Positions 21,380 to 32,589 of a stretch of DNA of 64,000 bases are shown piece after piece (positions within the stretch are counted from its first letter, which is position 1; every line of letters starts with the position of its first letter). Under the pieces are notes generated by a model that did not search any database, was not told where the DNA came from, and saw only the letters and a list, made by a program, of their open reading frames with translations. The stretch is from NCBI RefSeq assembly GCF_028372415.1, contig NC_092875.1:227763136-227827135 (forward strand), written 5' to 3'. The position numbers were made by a program, and so were the translations under genes. The stretch is from Notamacropus eugenii (lineage: Eukaryota > Chordata > Mammalia > Diprotodontia > Macropodidae).

Positions 21380-22570
21380 AAAATCAGTTTGTAAACAATA
21401 AGTAACTCCCAGGGAGTCAAAAGATAACCATTCGGTGAGTAAGTCATGCTAGACCCTAGATATCCCACCAGTTTCCATCCTTCAATAAAATATAATCATA
21501 TCCATCAAGTAGTTTATTTCCTTTTACTTATTTCTAGTGTTGTTTTGAATCTAAAATAGTGAAATCCCTTCCTGGATGGTCCACAATTTGGGGATTTTAA
21601 GGGCTGTGTCATTTATCCCATCTTGACAGCACAAACATTTTCACCATTTGTGCTGTTTAAAACCTAACATTATTTCACGTAGTTGTCAATTACAATAGTA
21701 GTCAATTTCAAACTGAAATTCATAGAATCTCTCAATGGTGTGTCCAACACTGAAAATTCCAAGAGTTTAAACAGAGGCAGATTTATCAATAACTTAAATA
21801 TACAGATATTTAAATTTCACAATGAACCACCGGTTCTATTGGCAACAATGACTGCTGAGAGAGTATTGCTAATATTAGCTCAGGTCCCCCCTACCCCTTC
21901 CATCTTCTGGTTTGCACAAATAGAGCTTAAAAGCCTATACACTGCTGTTACAGCCTTTTTAATAAACCCACAGAGATGAAGCATTGTGTCTGGTGACTCA
22001 ATAGGCATCTTGTTGTATTCTCTTTAATCTTCCTCTGGCATGACCTGTTCCTTGTACAGTTTAATCCTCACATTAATATTTTAATATAGTCTTGATTGTA
22101 GTGGGAGTGAACAGGAAGATTCGCTTGAGTCTAGCTGAGATGATTACTTGTGTGATTTCAATTTTGTATATTAGCATTCTAGTGCTGGACATGAATGTAT
22201 TAGTGAAATATGCCTACCTCTGAATGAAATACTGCCCTGTCATAATATAGTATGATGGCTATACTCTGTATTCATTAGAAAAGAATTAATTGGTTCAGGG
22301 AAAAAAATAAGAAATAGGCTCATAATTGTTTTTCCTTGTAAGGACATCCACAGTTATTTTAAATTTTCTGATCTTTCAGCTTCAACATACATACATACAC
22401 ACAGACCCATGCATACATGTACCCATGCTTGCATGTGTGTATGTGAACATATGATTCCTGTGTAACTTTATTTGGGTTTCCAGCTAGACTAGAACTCTAT
22501 GATTCTATGAAATCAATGTTCCTTAATTCACCATGCACTAAATATTTATTGAGCATCTGCTGCTGAAAAA
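21380..22570. other. Mostly repeat-free stretch
   Basis: No named repeat except a CA/CATA-rich run at 22385-22445. The 98-codon plus-strand frame at 21683-21979 has no recognisable domain, and I do not call it a gene. Confidence 0.4.
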
Positions 22571-22574
22571 AATA

Positions 22575-22875
22575 ATAACATATAGCATTTACATAAGCAC
22601 TTTAAGGTTTACAAGAGGCTTTCATTGCAATAACCTTGTGAGGCAAGGAGTAATAATAACTGACTTTAATATAGTGCTTTAAGTTTTGAAAAATACATTT
22701 TATATGATCTTCCCTGTTGGAGAGTAAGCTCTACAGATAACTGCTTTTCTTATTTTAGAGTTGATAAAACTGAGACTCAGTAAAATTAAATATCTTGCCC
22801 ATGGACACACAACTAATAAGTATCTGTGGCAAGATATGAACTCAGATCAATCCTAATTCCAAGTCCATTATGTTT
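22575..22875 (-). repeat. MIR-like SINE, possibly two copies
   Basis: 'atagcatttacataagcact' with 'aataaccttgtgaggcaagg', then a second 'taatatagtgctttaagttt', and 'gataaaactgagactcagta', 'cttgcccatggacacacaac' and 'gatatgaactcagatcaatc'. The repeated first block suggests a tandem or nested pair. Confidence 0.6.
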
Positions 22876-22934
22876 TTCATTATATCACATAGCATACCAT
22901 GCCATTATACCATATACCTTGTCTAAGTTCTCAA

Positions 22935-23745
22935 AGTATACAGTTATTGATGTTGTTCTTGTTGGGTCCTTTCAGTCATATCCAACGCTTTATGACCCCA
23001 TTTGAAGTTTTCTTGCCAAAGATACTGAATTGCCATTTCATTCTCCAGCTCATTTTGGAGATGAGAAAACTGTTCTCAGGATTAAGTGATTTACTGTAGC
23101 ACCAATGCAATATTCACAGTGCCTGAGGTAGCTATGAATATGCCAGCACAACTCTGAATCATGAAATACTACAGACTCTCCACATAGAAGAGAGAACCAA
23201 AACATTTATTCAGACACCAGAAAGTCAAATCCCAAAACCAGAAAGCCAAATCCATCATAGTAACAAAGAAATCTATTCACAATAACAATGCAGAGGGCAC
23301 TACCATCCCCAAGCCTCTGTTAGGCTTCCCACAAACCAGTTCCCTTAAACAAATCACAAACAGACTCACTTAAACAAAATCACAAACAAGCCCTCTTCTT
23401 CACTCTAGCCAGCTGTGTGCTTTTGCCTGTCTCCCTCAGTTCTGACTGCTCTGACCAATTTCATTTCAGCTCTGCTCTAGCCTGCCTCTTCCTGTTCCAT
23501 GTGATTTGAATTATGTGACTCAGGCTTCCATGTGACTTAAGCAAGTCACAAGGGCCATTAATGGATGGGAAAGATCTTCTCATTAAGAAGCAAAATTACA
23601 TTAACAATAAGCAAAAATTCATTATCAATACACTTGCCTAGGGTCACACAGGTAGCAAATGTCTAAGATCAGATTTGAACTCAGGAAGATGAGTCTTCTT
23701 GACTCCAAGTTTGGTGCTGTATACACTGAGCCATCCAGCTACCCC
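22935..23745 (-). repeat. RTE-tail SINE split by an LTR
   Basis: The 3' tail half is at 22935-23094 ('gggtcctttcagtcatatcc', 'accccatttgaagttttctt'). The 5' half is at 23633-23745 ('tagggtcacacaggtagcaa', 'gaactcaggaagatgagtct', ending in the reversed tRNA head). The two halves join in correct order once the 538-base insert is ignored. Confidence 0.85.
23095..23632 (-). mobile_element. Solo LTR inserted in a SINE
   Basis: The insert has complementary TGTA...TACA ends. Its flanking five bases, tttac on the left and cttgc on the right, differ only by transitions, so they are a plausible decayed 5-bp target duplication. A minus-strand AATAAA at 23208-23203 lies close to the 3' end. This implies minus orientation with the AATAAA about 110 bases from the LTR end. 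No internal genes are present. Confidence 0.65.
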
Positions 23746-23784
23746 CCATCTTTTTTTCTTATTCTATTATGTGAATTCATTTGG

Positions 23785-24420
23785 AAGGCTGGACTTAGAG
23801 TCAGAAGACTTGAGTTCAAATGCTGATAACCTAGTTTTGTTACCTAGTTTCTTCATCTGTAAAATAGGGACAGTAATGCTTTTATTACTTCATGGACTTT
23901 AGTAACTACCCTCCCTACACTGCTAAACAAAGAGGCTCTAGGGTGAGGCTCAAACCCTCTAAGTCACCTATCAAATTAAGGTCTACAGTAATATCAAATG
24001 ACTGCCAATTCACCAGGAGTCTCCCTGAATCCTTCTCGATCTCTGTGGCCTCTCCCCACTTACTATCAATCAACCCTGGTCCCCAGACCCAGGTTCCTCA
24101 TACTTTTTCCATCCCCACCCATTTTGTTCCCATAAAAACCTACCAAATTTTACTACTTTGGGCACACACAATTCTACTTGAGAAGGACATGTTTTCCTCC
24201 TCCCGGGTTGCCCCCATCTTATTGTGTCTCCTCTCAATAAAGCCTGCTTTTCTTTCTCCCTGATCTTGCTCTACTTCTTTGCATTGTATACTTTGGTAGC
24301 CTAAACTTTCTCATTCCTCACTAAAAAACTGCATAAATCACAGGACTGTTGTGAAGAAAATCCTCAGAAAACTTTTAAGTGTCATAGAAATAATCAGTGT
24401 TGTTACTACTACTGTTAACA
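23785..24420 (+). repeat. CORE-SINE split by an LTR
   Basis: The first part is at 23785-23892 ('gagtcagaagacttgagttc', 'cttcatctgtaaaataggga'). The second part is at about 24318-24420 ('cacaggactgttgtgaagaa', 'aactttt-agtgtcatagaa'). The parts are consecutive in the CORE-SINE. Confidence 0.75.
23893..24313 (+). mobile_element. Solo class I LTR inserted in a SINE
   Basis: The LTR starts with TG at 23893 and ends CA at 24313, with ttca/ttcc as an approximate 4-bp target duplication. It has a 'cataaaaacc' TATA-like box at 24131-24140 and AATAAA followed by 'gcctgctttt' at 24236-24241. It also has C/T-rich U3 and U5, all typical of gammaretrovirus-like LTRs. The 123-codon open frame inside it is not a gene. 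Confidence 0.75.
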
Positions 24421-24424
24421 CTCA

Positions 24425-24905
24425 TGAAGAAAACAAGCTTAGTGAGTGCTCAGTCATTCAAGTAGTTTTATCATAAACAGTACTAGAACTTTTAACTTCA
24501 AATTCAGTATTTTTTCTAGACTACCAGGGGAAAAATGAGTCTGTGCCCCTCCTACAGGCAATTGAAGCTACAGAGTCAAAGTAAAAGCTGAAATTTCTTC
24601 AGCTTTTAGCTTGCATATTTGTTTTTCTTTGATTACTACTGAGCCTTCCATAATCAAAATACCTATAAAAATAATACTCAGTAACCCTTTCCAGAATTGG
24701 TCCATGTCTCAAAATTTGCAGCTAGATACAGTCTTATAATTGTCTACAATGAGAATTAATGAAGGAGAATATTTGATGTGGACAATTCCAGATGATTTAT
24801 CCTACTGAAGATCCTTCCCAAGTTAAGATTCCAGAAGGAATTCTGATAGTGCTATTAACAGGAAAGTTTCTTTAGGCCTATTAATCCCTACTTTGGGGCA
24901 GGGTC
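24425..24905. other. Unassigned stretch
   Basis: No coding signal and no named repeat. Confidence 0.35.
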
Positions 24906-24910
24906 TAGTC

Positions 24911-25099
24911 CAGAGGTAGGAAACCTGTGACCTTGGTTATGGTCTTGAGGCTTTGGTTGCAGCCTTTTGACTGAGTTCAAATTTTACAGACCTTTTATTA
25001 AGGGGATTTGTTTTATGAAGCTTGGATTCAGGCAAAAGACCACACTTGAGGACCTAGAGGGCCACGTGTGTCTGCTAGACTGCAGGCTCCCCACCCCTG
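24911..25099. mobile_element. Palindromic hAT-like MITE
   Basis: The 189-base element begins CAGAGGTAGGAAACC and ends with the near-complement GGCTCCCCACCCCTG. The two arms are inverted copies through most of their length ('aaggctttggttgcagcctt' and 'ttaaggggatttgttttatg' fold onto the other arm). CTAGTC is present directly on both sides (24905-24910 and 25100-25105). It resembles marsupial non-autonomous Charlie-type elements. Confidence 0.75.
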
Positions 25100-25154
25100 C
25101 TAGTCTTTTATGCTGTAAGGAAAAGAAAAAAACATAAGGCAATTTGCAGTTGGC

Positions 25155-25245
25155 AAAACAATACAACTATACACATGCACGTATACATATACAATGCATA
25201 TGTTCATACATACATGTATATCTGCATATATGTAAAGTATCATAC
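25155..25245. repeat. TA/CA-rich microsatellite
   Basis: Alternating CATA, TACA and TATA units with interruptions. Confidence 0.7.
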
Positions 25246-25249
25246 AATA

Positions 25250-26845
25250 TGCAATGTCAGATAGCAAACAGATAAAATACTTCAAGGCAACAGTATCACT
25301 GAGTTCAAGATGCAGAATATAGTGAGTGCTGAATAAGTGATATAGACAGTACAGGCTAAGAAGTAAGAGAAGAGAAAAATCCCTGCAAAATGAGTGATCA
25401 CAGATGGCTTCATGTTAAAGAATGAATTGAGTTATCCCATTCTTTCAACAAACTGGTAAACTCTGTTTCCCCCATGATATTTTGCCCTATATTTCCAAAG
25501 CTTTGAGGAAAATCCCTTAGACATCATCAATTAGAGGATTTCTTAAGCAAATTCTTGGATTTTCAACTACAAACAATTATCCCATAACATGGACAATGTG
25601 AATAGATTCAATCCGAATAAAAGGTGCGTTTGTATCTGAAACATGAAAAAGTGTGAAGCAAAAGCTGATGTTTAGTTTTACTATGCCTAGCAATTAATTG
25701 AACTAAATATAAAACAAAAATTAAGTTGAATCACAGTTGAATGTTTTTGAGTGGCATTTGTGAAATTGTTGCCCCTGGGGGAGGCTTTAGAAAAGATCAG
25801 AATGATTGGACCTATCAGATTTAGAGAGTCTCCCAAGATTAGCTAAATCAGTTTAGCTCCATTACTCTCAGATTCATGCAGGAGATAAGACATCATTCAG
25901 AAGCCTCAATTTGAGCTATTTAAAACAGCTCCTCCAATTTAGTTGTTTAACATAATGCATTAGGCTATTGATTTTATCTTCACTCCCTAAAATAAATACC
26001 ACTTTCTCCCTAGGGAGACCAGTGTTAAGGACTTTATATTAATTCAAGTCAATTTCCTCATCCTCCCTGCCTGAGCAGTTACTCCCATCCTACCCCTCAT
26101 TGAACCAATGGTGTGACGTTCCCAAAGCCTGTAGTGTGTGTGCACTGCTGAGTCATTTCCTCTGGTTGGTGACCTTGTCTCTCCTATGTTGCCCCTCATC
26201 ATTCAATTATAAACTTTGGATGTACTAAATATAATGTTTAGGTTTTTTGCCCCCAAAGGAGACAGTAGGTGATTTACAATATAGCAAAAGTGTAGGCCAG
26301 CCAGCTTCCAGGTTTCCTGTGTCTAAATTACTTCTCTGGGCACTTCCCCAGGCTGTGAATCTAGATAACTGGCAAGCTTAAATATGGATGGTTTTGTATT
26401 TCTTCTGTGTTTCCAAATGATTAACTCTTTTTTATTTCCCTCTGGATTTCACGTGACTTTCTGAAGATTTACTCATGAACCCTGAACACAGACAAGGATG
26501 GATAGATAGCTGGGCAAGTGTTAAGCCTCCTTATATGCAGAGAAATAGACAAAGTAAGTGAAGGAAAAAATAATATTCATTCTCTCTGTATTACTACTCT
26601 ACAGACTAATCCCACAAACCATGCATTCTTTAGGAATGGAACTACTAGGAAAACCCTGAAAAGTAGCTTATGTATTACTTTGTAGGGTATAACCTCCTAT
26701 GTGCCAACTCGATAATACCAAACACTGGAATTGTGTGACAGTAGAAGTCTAATGGTGGCCTTCTATATCAATAAATTGGAAGATAAAGGAATATTTGTAT
26801 AGCTTACATTTTCATGAAATAGTCATGCAACTCCATAGTTACCAC
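25250..26845. other. Repeat-poor stretch, candidate conserved non-coding DNA
   Basis: About 1.6 kb with no named repeat and no long open frame. The part at about 25600-26000 is AT-rich with CAATTAATTGA-type and GATTTATC-type motifs and could be a regulatory element. That is inferred from texture only. Confidence 0.35.
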
Positions 26846-26849
26846 AGAC

Positions 26850-27080
26850 TCCTTAGAACTGTAGAGTTGGAAGGGACTTTGGACATCAACTAAAACAACG
26901 TCTAGCTAAAAATGAACCCTCTTCTTCCGTGTGCCATCAATATCCCCATCATTCAGATTTCACTTGAAGACCTTCAGTTATATGATCCCTTATTTCCTGA
27001 ACCAGTCTGTTCAACTTTTGGAAAACTTTCCCCTGTCATGTTTCTACACTTGTCTGGATTTGTGATCTCAAAAATGTAGA
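26850..27080 (-). repeat. CR1/L3-like fragment
   Basis: 'gtagagttggaagggacttt' is followed by 'cttgaagaccttcagttata' and 'agtctgttcaacttttggaa', the reversed order of a CR1-clade 3' end. Confidence 0.5.
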
Positions 27081-27084
27081 TAAT

Positions 27085-27710
27085 ATCTCAGTTAGTGCAG
27101 ATCATAATCTATTCACATCTCTCTATCCTATATCGCCCTTCTTCACGTTCTTTCACTAAATCCCCTCCAGAGAGATCACCCAATGCACTCTGAAACTTCC
27201 AGATTTGGGGAAGCTGCAGGAATACTAATGGAGCAGGTAAGCTGTCCATGAATTATCCTTCTGCCTCACTACATGATATTATCTGCCATCTCCTTTTTAG
27301 GTCATATATCTCATGACATTCTTTACACTGCTTCATTCTTTTTTGCATTCTTTTCACAATAGCCATGGATCTCTCTGCAATACTTTGACTAGAGCCTAAG
27401 TTCTACCTATCAGACCTGGCAACTTTAATTCTTTGGAGTCTATGGGATTTCATGATTTACAATCACATACCTGCACCAGAAGAATATTGTTATTTAAAAA
27501 GATAGGGATTAGTTTCTAACAGATCCTTTTCCCACCATACTCCATAAAGTATTACAAATAAATTTATGTGCTACCAAGTGGTGACTTTGGCTGTCATAGC
27601 TTTCCACATACTAAAGAAATTATTTTCTAGTTGCAACCTTTGGTGTCATCATAGTGTTAAGTGCTTTACATTGGTTAAATATTTTTTCTTTATTGCTCAC
27701 ATCCTTTACT
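27085..27710. other. Unassigned stretch
   Basis: No coding signal and no clear repeat. Confidence 0.35.
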
Positions 27711-27714
27711 TTTT

Positions 27715-30010
27715 AAGTTAAATTTTATTTTTTAATCAACAAAAAATCTATTTTCTCTCACTCCTCTAATTGAGAAAGAAAAATACGTGTAACTTATAAA
27801 AAACAAATCTGTGTTTTGGACATGTCCATTATCCAGAAAGAAAAGTCTCATTCTGTATTCTGAATCCTTTCCCTGTCTAATAAAAAATGGGGAAAATGTT
27901 TTATCACTAGTCCTCAGCTCAGAGTTCTTAGGTCTTTCAAAGTTATTTGCCTTTATTGTCCTTATAAAAAAATTTCCTCTTGATTTTCCTTATTTTGGTT
28001 TGCATCAGTTCATATATTTTCCCACATTCCTCTGAAACTATCTCCTTTAATATTTCTCTCAGCACAATGGTGTTTTATCATCTTTGATGCCACAACTTGT
28101 TCAGGCATTCCTCAATTAAGGGACACCCCACTCACCTTCTAATTTTTTGTCACCATAAAAAGACCTATAAATATTTTTATATCCTTAAAGTTTGTTTTAC
28201 TTAGGACTAATCTTTCTATTCATCTCTCTTCCTTTTTATTCCCCTTTCTCTTTCTTTTCCTTTCCCTTGTTTTCCGTTAAGTAAAATATATTTCTATACT
28301 CGCATTTATGGGAATCCTTAATTCCTTTGACCAACAAAGATGGAAGTAAAGTTTGTGTCAGCCCCTTCCCTCACCCTTTCTTCCTTGTTTGTGTAGATGT
28401 CTACTTGCATAATGATTTTGTGAGATAATGTTCTCTGACCTTCATCTGCCTTTGCCCCACTACTATATTCCTCTTCTTTTCCATTTTTATTTTGAGATAA
28501 TCAAGGCATTCTGTCTAATTAGGCTCCCTCCCTGATCATTGATGATGATAAAAGATCAGAAAGAAATGGTTATCAAGGTAAGTGTAAGCAAGTTATCACT
28601 ATTTTGTGTCTTACATCCATCTTTTTATGCTTCTTTCCATTTCTGAGTTTGAACTTAAAAGTTTCTTTGTAGCTCTGGTCTTTTCATCAGGAATTCTTGG
28701 ATATCACCCATTTCATTAAATGTCCAATTTGTTTTTCTCCTTATAGGCTTATGTTAATTTTTTCTGAATAAGTTATTATTAATTGTAAACTTTAATTTTT
28801 TACCTTCTGGGGTATTATGTCCCAAGCTCTTTACTCCTTTATATGGTGGCTGCCAAACTACATGATTCTGACTGTGACTCCTCAGTACTTGAACTCTTTC
28901 AGGCTGCTTAGAGTATATTTTCTTTGACATTGAAGATCTGGATTTGGATTATAATGTTACTGGACATTTAAATTTTGGAGTTTATTTCAGGGAGTGCCTG
29001 GAGAATTTGCTCTTGTTTGCCTTCTGTTTTTAAAAGATCTATACAGTTTTCCTTTATGATTTCCTGAAATATCATATCTAAGCTCTTTTTTGTTCATCAT
29101 TGTCAGTTGGACTAATGATTCTTAAATTATCTCCCCTTTATCTGTTATCCAGGTCAGTTGCTTTTACTTTTGAGATAATTTACACTTTCATCTATTTTTC
29201 AGTCTCTTGGGTTTGTTTCAGTATTTCTTATTGTGTCAAAGAGTTGTTAGCTTCTACTTGGTTCTTCCTACTTTTCAGGAAGTTGTTGCTTGGTATCAAG
29301 CTTGATTGCTTGATACAAGGTTTGTGTCATTTGTACAAATCTGTTAATTCCCTTTCAATTTTTTTTCTATATTTCTAATTTCTTTTCCATTTCTTTTCCT
29401 CCAGGGCTTTCCTACATATGTATTCATACATATGAATATATATGTATATTTCTTTTATACTTTTCTTTGAGGATTTTCTTACAGATGTTTTGGAGTCATT
29501 CTCTTCTTCTGGTTTTGTGTCTTGACTATCCTTGTTACCATTATAGATTTTTATTGTGGAGTTCTTTTTTGTTTGCTTTTAATTCCAGCCTAAATTCTGA
29601 AATTGGACTTAGGGTTATGGTCAAGCTTTATGCCTTTTTAGAGGGAATTTTGTGGCTAGTCTTACTGCTGCTTTCTTGGGATAGTAAATGTGCTACTACA
29701 GGTTTTCAGGAACAGCTTAGACTAGGAAACTGCTAGCTTTTTGTGCCTCCAAATCAGTCTGATCTAGGGCAAAATCTCCCCATCCCACCAAACACCTTCT
29801 TCTGAGCTCTATTAGTTACTGAATTGAGTTGAGATCTCAGAACCAGTTATATGGACTTGCCCCATTTGGAGTTGCAGTAGATTGTTGAACTCAGCCACAG
29901 TCACTCAGTTGGGTAGCTCTGATACTTTAGTGATAAAAATGCAGGTTTACCTTTGATGTGGAATTCAAGCTTTAGACAACGAGAAGCTGGCACTGAGACT
30001 CCATTTTAAT
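27715..30010 (-). mobile_element. L1 copy lacking most of ORF2
   Basis: A marsupial-type L1 3' UTR and the last part of ORF2 (27715-28190: 'ttaatcaacaaaaaatctat', 'ggtgttttatcatctttg', 'gttcaggcattcctcaatta') pass directly into sequence from the start of ORF2 or the inter-ORF region (28200-28600). ORF1 follows (28600-29390: 'gaattcttggatatcaccca', 'ggtcagttgcttttactttt'), then the 5' region (29400-30010). All are read from the minus strand. Reverse transcriptase and endonuclease are missing, so the layout resembles a HAL1-type half L1 or an internal deletion. Plus-strand frames at 27811, 29100 and 29467 are antisense by-products. Confidence 0.65.
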
Positions 30011-30084
30011 CCCTTCATTACTATGGCATATTGTTATCACATGTTGAGTTTGAAGTCTACTGAAAAAGGGAGGGATTCGATCTG

Positions 30085-30225
30085 ATCTACTTCATTATGG
30101 AGGGTAGAATCAGGAGCAATACTTGGACATTGAAGAAAGGTAGATTTAAGTTTTATATGAGGGAAAAAAGGAATTATTTTAATACTTAAAACTGCCTCAA
30201 AGTGAACTGGAATATTCCAATAGAT
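30085..30225 (+). repeat. CR1/L3-like 3' fragment
   Basis: 'aggtagatttaagttttata' and 'gcctcaaagtgaactggaat' resemble the degraded CR1 3' region. It lies just left of the retroviral 5' LTR. Confidence 0.35.
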
Positions 30226-30243
30226 CATTCATTTTCAATTAAT

Positions 30244-30651
30244 TGAATTCTGGAGGTCCATTTTTTATGGATACTCTAACCCTTTTTGATCCCAACCTCT
30301 TTTTTGTTATGTTCATTTGCTTTAGCACTCAATTAAGCTAAAATGAACAAGTGCAGTATGATCTGAGCTTTGGCACTCAGAACACTAATCTTACCAGAGC
30401 ATACCACTCTTTGTCTTCACCTTTTGCTGTCTACCTTTATTTCCATTGTAGAGAGATAATTAAATAGATAAATATATACATGCATGAATACACACACATA
30501 GATATACTGAATTTAAGAAAACTTTGTTATTTATCATTCAGTGTCCTTGGGTCTACTCAAGGGTATTGTAACTGATTGTTATGAAACTTCATGACTTGCT
30601 AATAAATCAATTTGATTGGATATTATTTCTTCAGTCTATCAATTTCACTCA
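30244..30651 (+). repeat. 5' LTR of the endogenous retrovirus
   Basis: The last 130 bases align well with the 3' LTR, including 'atgacttgctaataaatcaa' with the AATAAA at 30601-30606 and the end 'tttcactca'. Upstream, 'tttggcactcagaac' and 'gttcatttg' match 3' LTR positions loosely. A microsatellite-like patch at 30455-30510 interrupts the similarity. The start at TG (30244) is an estimate. Confidence 0.6.
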
Positions 30652-30658
30652 TAACAAC

Positions 30659-30678
30659 TGGCAAGTCAACCAGGAGAT
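30659..30678 (+). other. Primer-binding site, tRNA-Arg-like
   Basis: TGGCAAGTCAACCAGGAG matches the complement of the tRNA-Arg(ACG) 3' end (TGGCGAGCCAGCCAGGAG) at 15 of 18 positions. All three differences are C-to-T or G-to-A, as expected from decay. It sits 7 bases after the LTR end, as in other class I proviruses. Confidence 0.7.
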
Positions 30679-31304
30679 CAAGGGAGAGATCCTAGCCACC
30701 AAGATAATATCTTAGAAGAACGCCCTGGAGTACTTTGGTTGATTTTTCACTGAGGGACTTCTCCATGGTAGACAGCCCAGAAGTTGGACTTCTCCCTTGG
30801 TCTCAATCTCAACCTTTCCAAATTAAGGAAAACCCTTATATTTTTAGGCAAGCCCCTTAAGGGAATTATGCAATCCAGTAGTGGCATACTAAAGGGAACT
30901 CTCCTGGAAAATTTTCTCATGTTTTGGGACCAAGGAAGCTCCTGGTTCACCTGGAAATAACAAAAAAAAAAAAAATTACTGTTAAATTGCATGAAATTTG
31001 GTCTAGAATTGTAAGGGATTTACATGATAAATTGTTCTGGTCTGAATTCCGTACTTTTGATTGGTACATATTAAAGATGTTGAGACTGATCATTGAATAG
31101 CCCCACCCCTACCAAATTAACTATTGGTTTTGCTGTGATGACTTGGCTAAAGGATCATGCCCTTCACTTCTTAAAGGACCCATTTTAATTTATCCTGGTC
31201 TACCTTCTCCCTCTTCAACTTCCTCTCCATATACCTTTTTCTCCCCCATCTTACTCTTCTGCTCTAGTAGGAGATTAAATTTCTTTTGAACTTTAGGGAT
31301 TGAC

Positions 31305-32100
31305 CATGGGTGTCTTTCCTCTCCAATAAAGATTTTTATATAATGTAACCCAATCAAGACATATGTTACCTTTAAGACTCCATCAACCTTTTAATTCCTC
31401 TGAACCCTCCACATGAAGGAGTTAATCCTAAATTTAATGAAGATCCTATGACTGTTGTAACTTAATTTCAGGTCATATTTAGAGGTTATAATTCTACCTG
31501 GGGAGATGTGGTTGATTTAATGGAAATCTTGCTTTTCCCTAGGGAAAATAGTGTCTTCAAAGAGGCTAGAATCTCAGCCAGTACCACTTCTATTGGCCCA
31601 GGGAATCTTGTCAGTTGGACTTCACAAGACTTATGTTGGAACCCCAACAAACCAGCCAATTACTTTGGGCTATTACAAGCTAAGAAATCTTTAATTAGGG
31701 GAATGGGGCATTCACCATCTGCTCTGAAAATTGGAGCAAATTCTGAGAAACTTTTCAAGAAGAAAATGAAATTCCTAACTGCCTTTAGGATAAGTTATAT
31801 AAAAGTACTAAGCTATCTACAGGGTTAGACCTCCTGGATCCATGAGATTCTAAGATCATTAATTCTGTCTTTGTTAATCAATCCCTGCCAGAAATAAAAT
31901 GGTATTTTTATAAGAGCTGCCCTGGCTGGAATAAAAAAAGGAATAGGTGAACTTAAAAGCATCTCTCAATATGTATATGAAGGAAGAAACAAAAGTAAAA
32001 TCTAAACTAAAAACAGACTATTCTTGCTTTTGCTCAGGGAGCATCAGAAAACCATGTTTTTGTCACTAAAAGAAACATTTCATCAAAGACTGCAGAAATA
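31305..32100 (+). pseudogene. gag: gag remnant
   Basis: An ATG in good context at 31305 opens with Met-Gly, as in myristoylated Gag, but the frame stops after seven codons. From about 31490 to 31830 a 106-codon frame shows a gammaretroviral capsid-like pattern: an acidic 'DLMEIL' helix, a 'WNPN' block, then 'GHSPSAL' followed by a charged helix. The matrix and spacer regions look shortened and no nucleocapsid zinc knuckle is visible. The 3' limit is approximate. Confidence 0.6.
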
Positions 32101-32589
32101 AAAAGTGAAACTTAAAGAATAAGAATAAGAAGAACTGTGGGAGAGCTCAAGAAAGATCTACTACTTAGGGTGTGGAACCTTGGGGGAGAAGGACTTAAAT
32201 TCTGAAGAAAGTTTCACTTTTTTCCAATTCAGGTGTCCCTACCCCAGTCTTTTCCTCTCTCTTCTCTGGTGTACCATATGTCACTTTTAAAGTTGGTGAA
32301 ATATTATATGATTGTTTTTAAATACTGCAACTTCTAGTTCAGTTTTAACAAGAAAACCAGATTTTAACAGCATGGCTATGAGGATTTTGAATGCTATTGT
32401 ACTCTCTGGTAAGCTCTCATATATTCCCAAGTTGATTCTTAGTGTGGTAACTATTGGTCCTCCAATAGTAGAGCATTATTTTCTAAGTATGCCTAAATCT
32501 TCTAAGAATTTATTAGTCTGAGATCCTTTATGTAAATCAAGATCCACTATTTCATGTTCCCCTGAGGGATTCATTGCATTATGTCTTTC

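Noticed and set aside
21683..21979. 98-codon frame as a possible small gene
   Set aside because: No domain, no splice or promoter context; expected by chance in AT-rich DNA of this length.
23892..24263. 123-codon plus-strand frame
   Set aside because: It coincides with a solo LTR; no domain and no start context.
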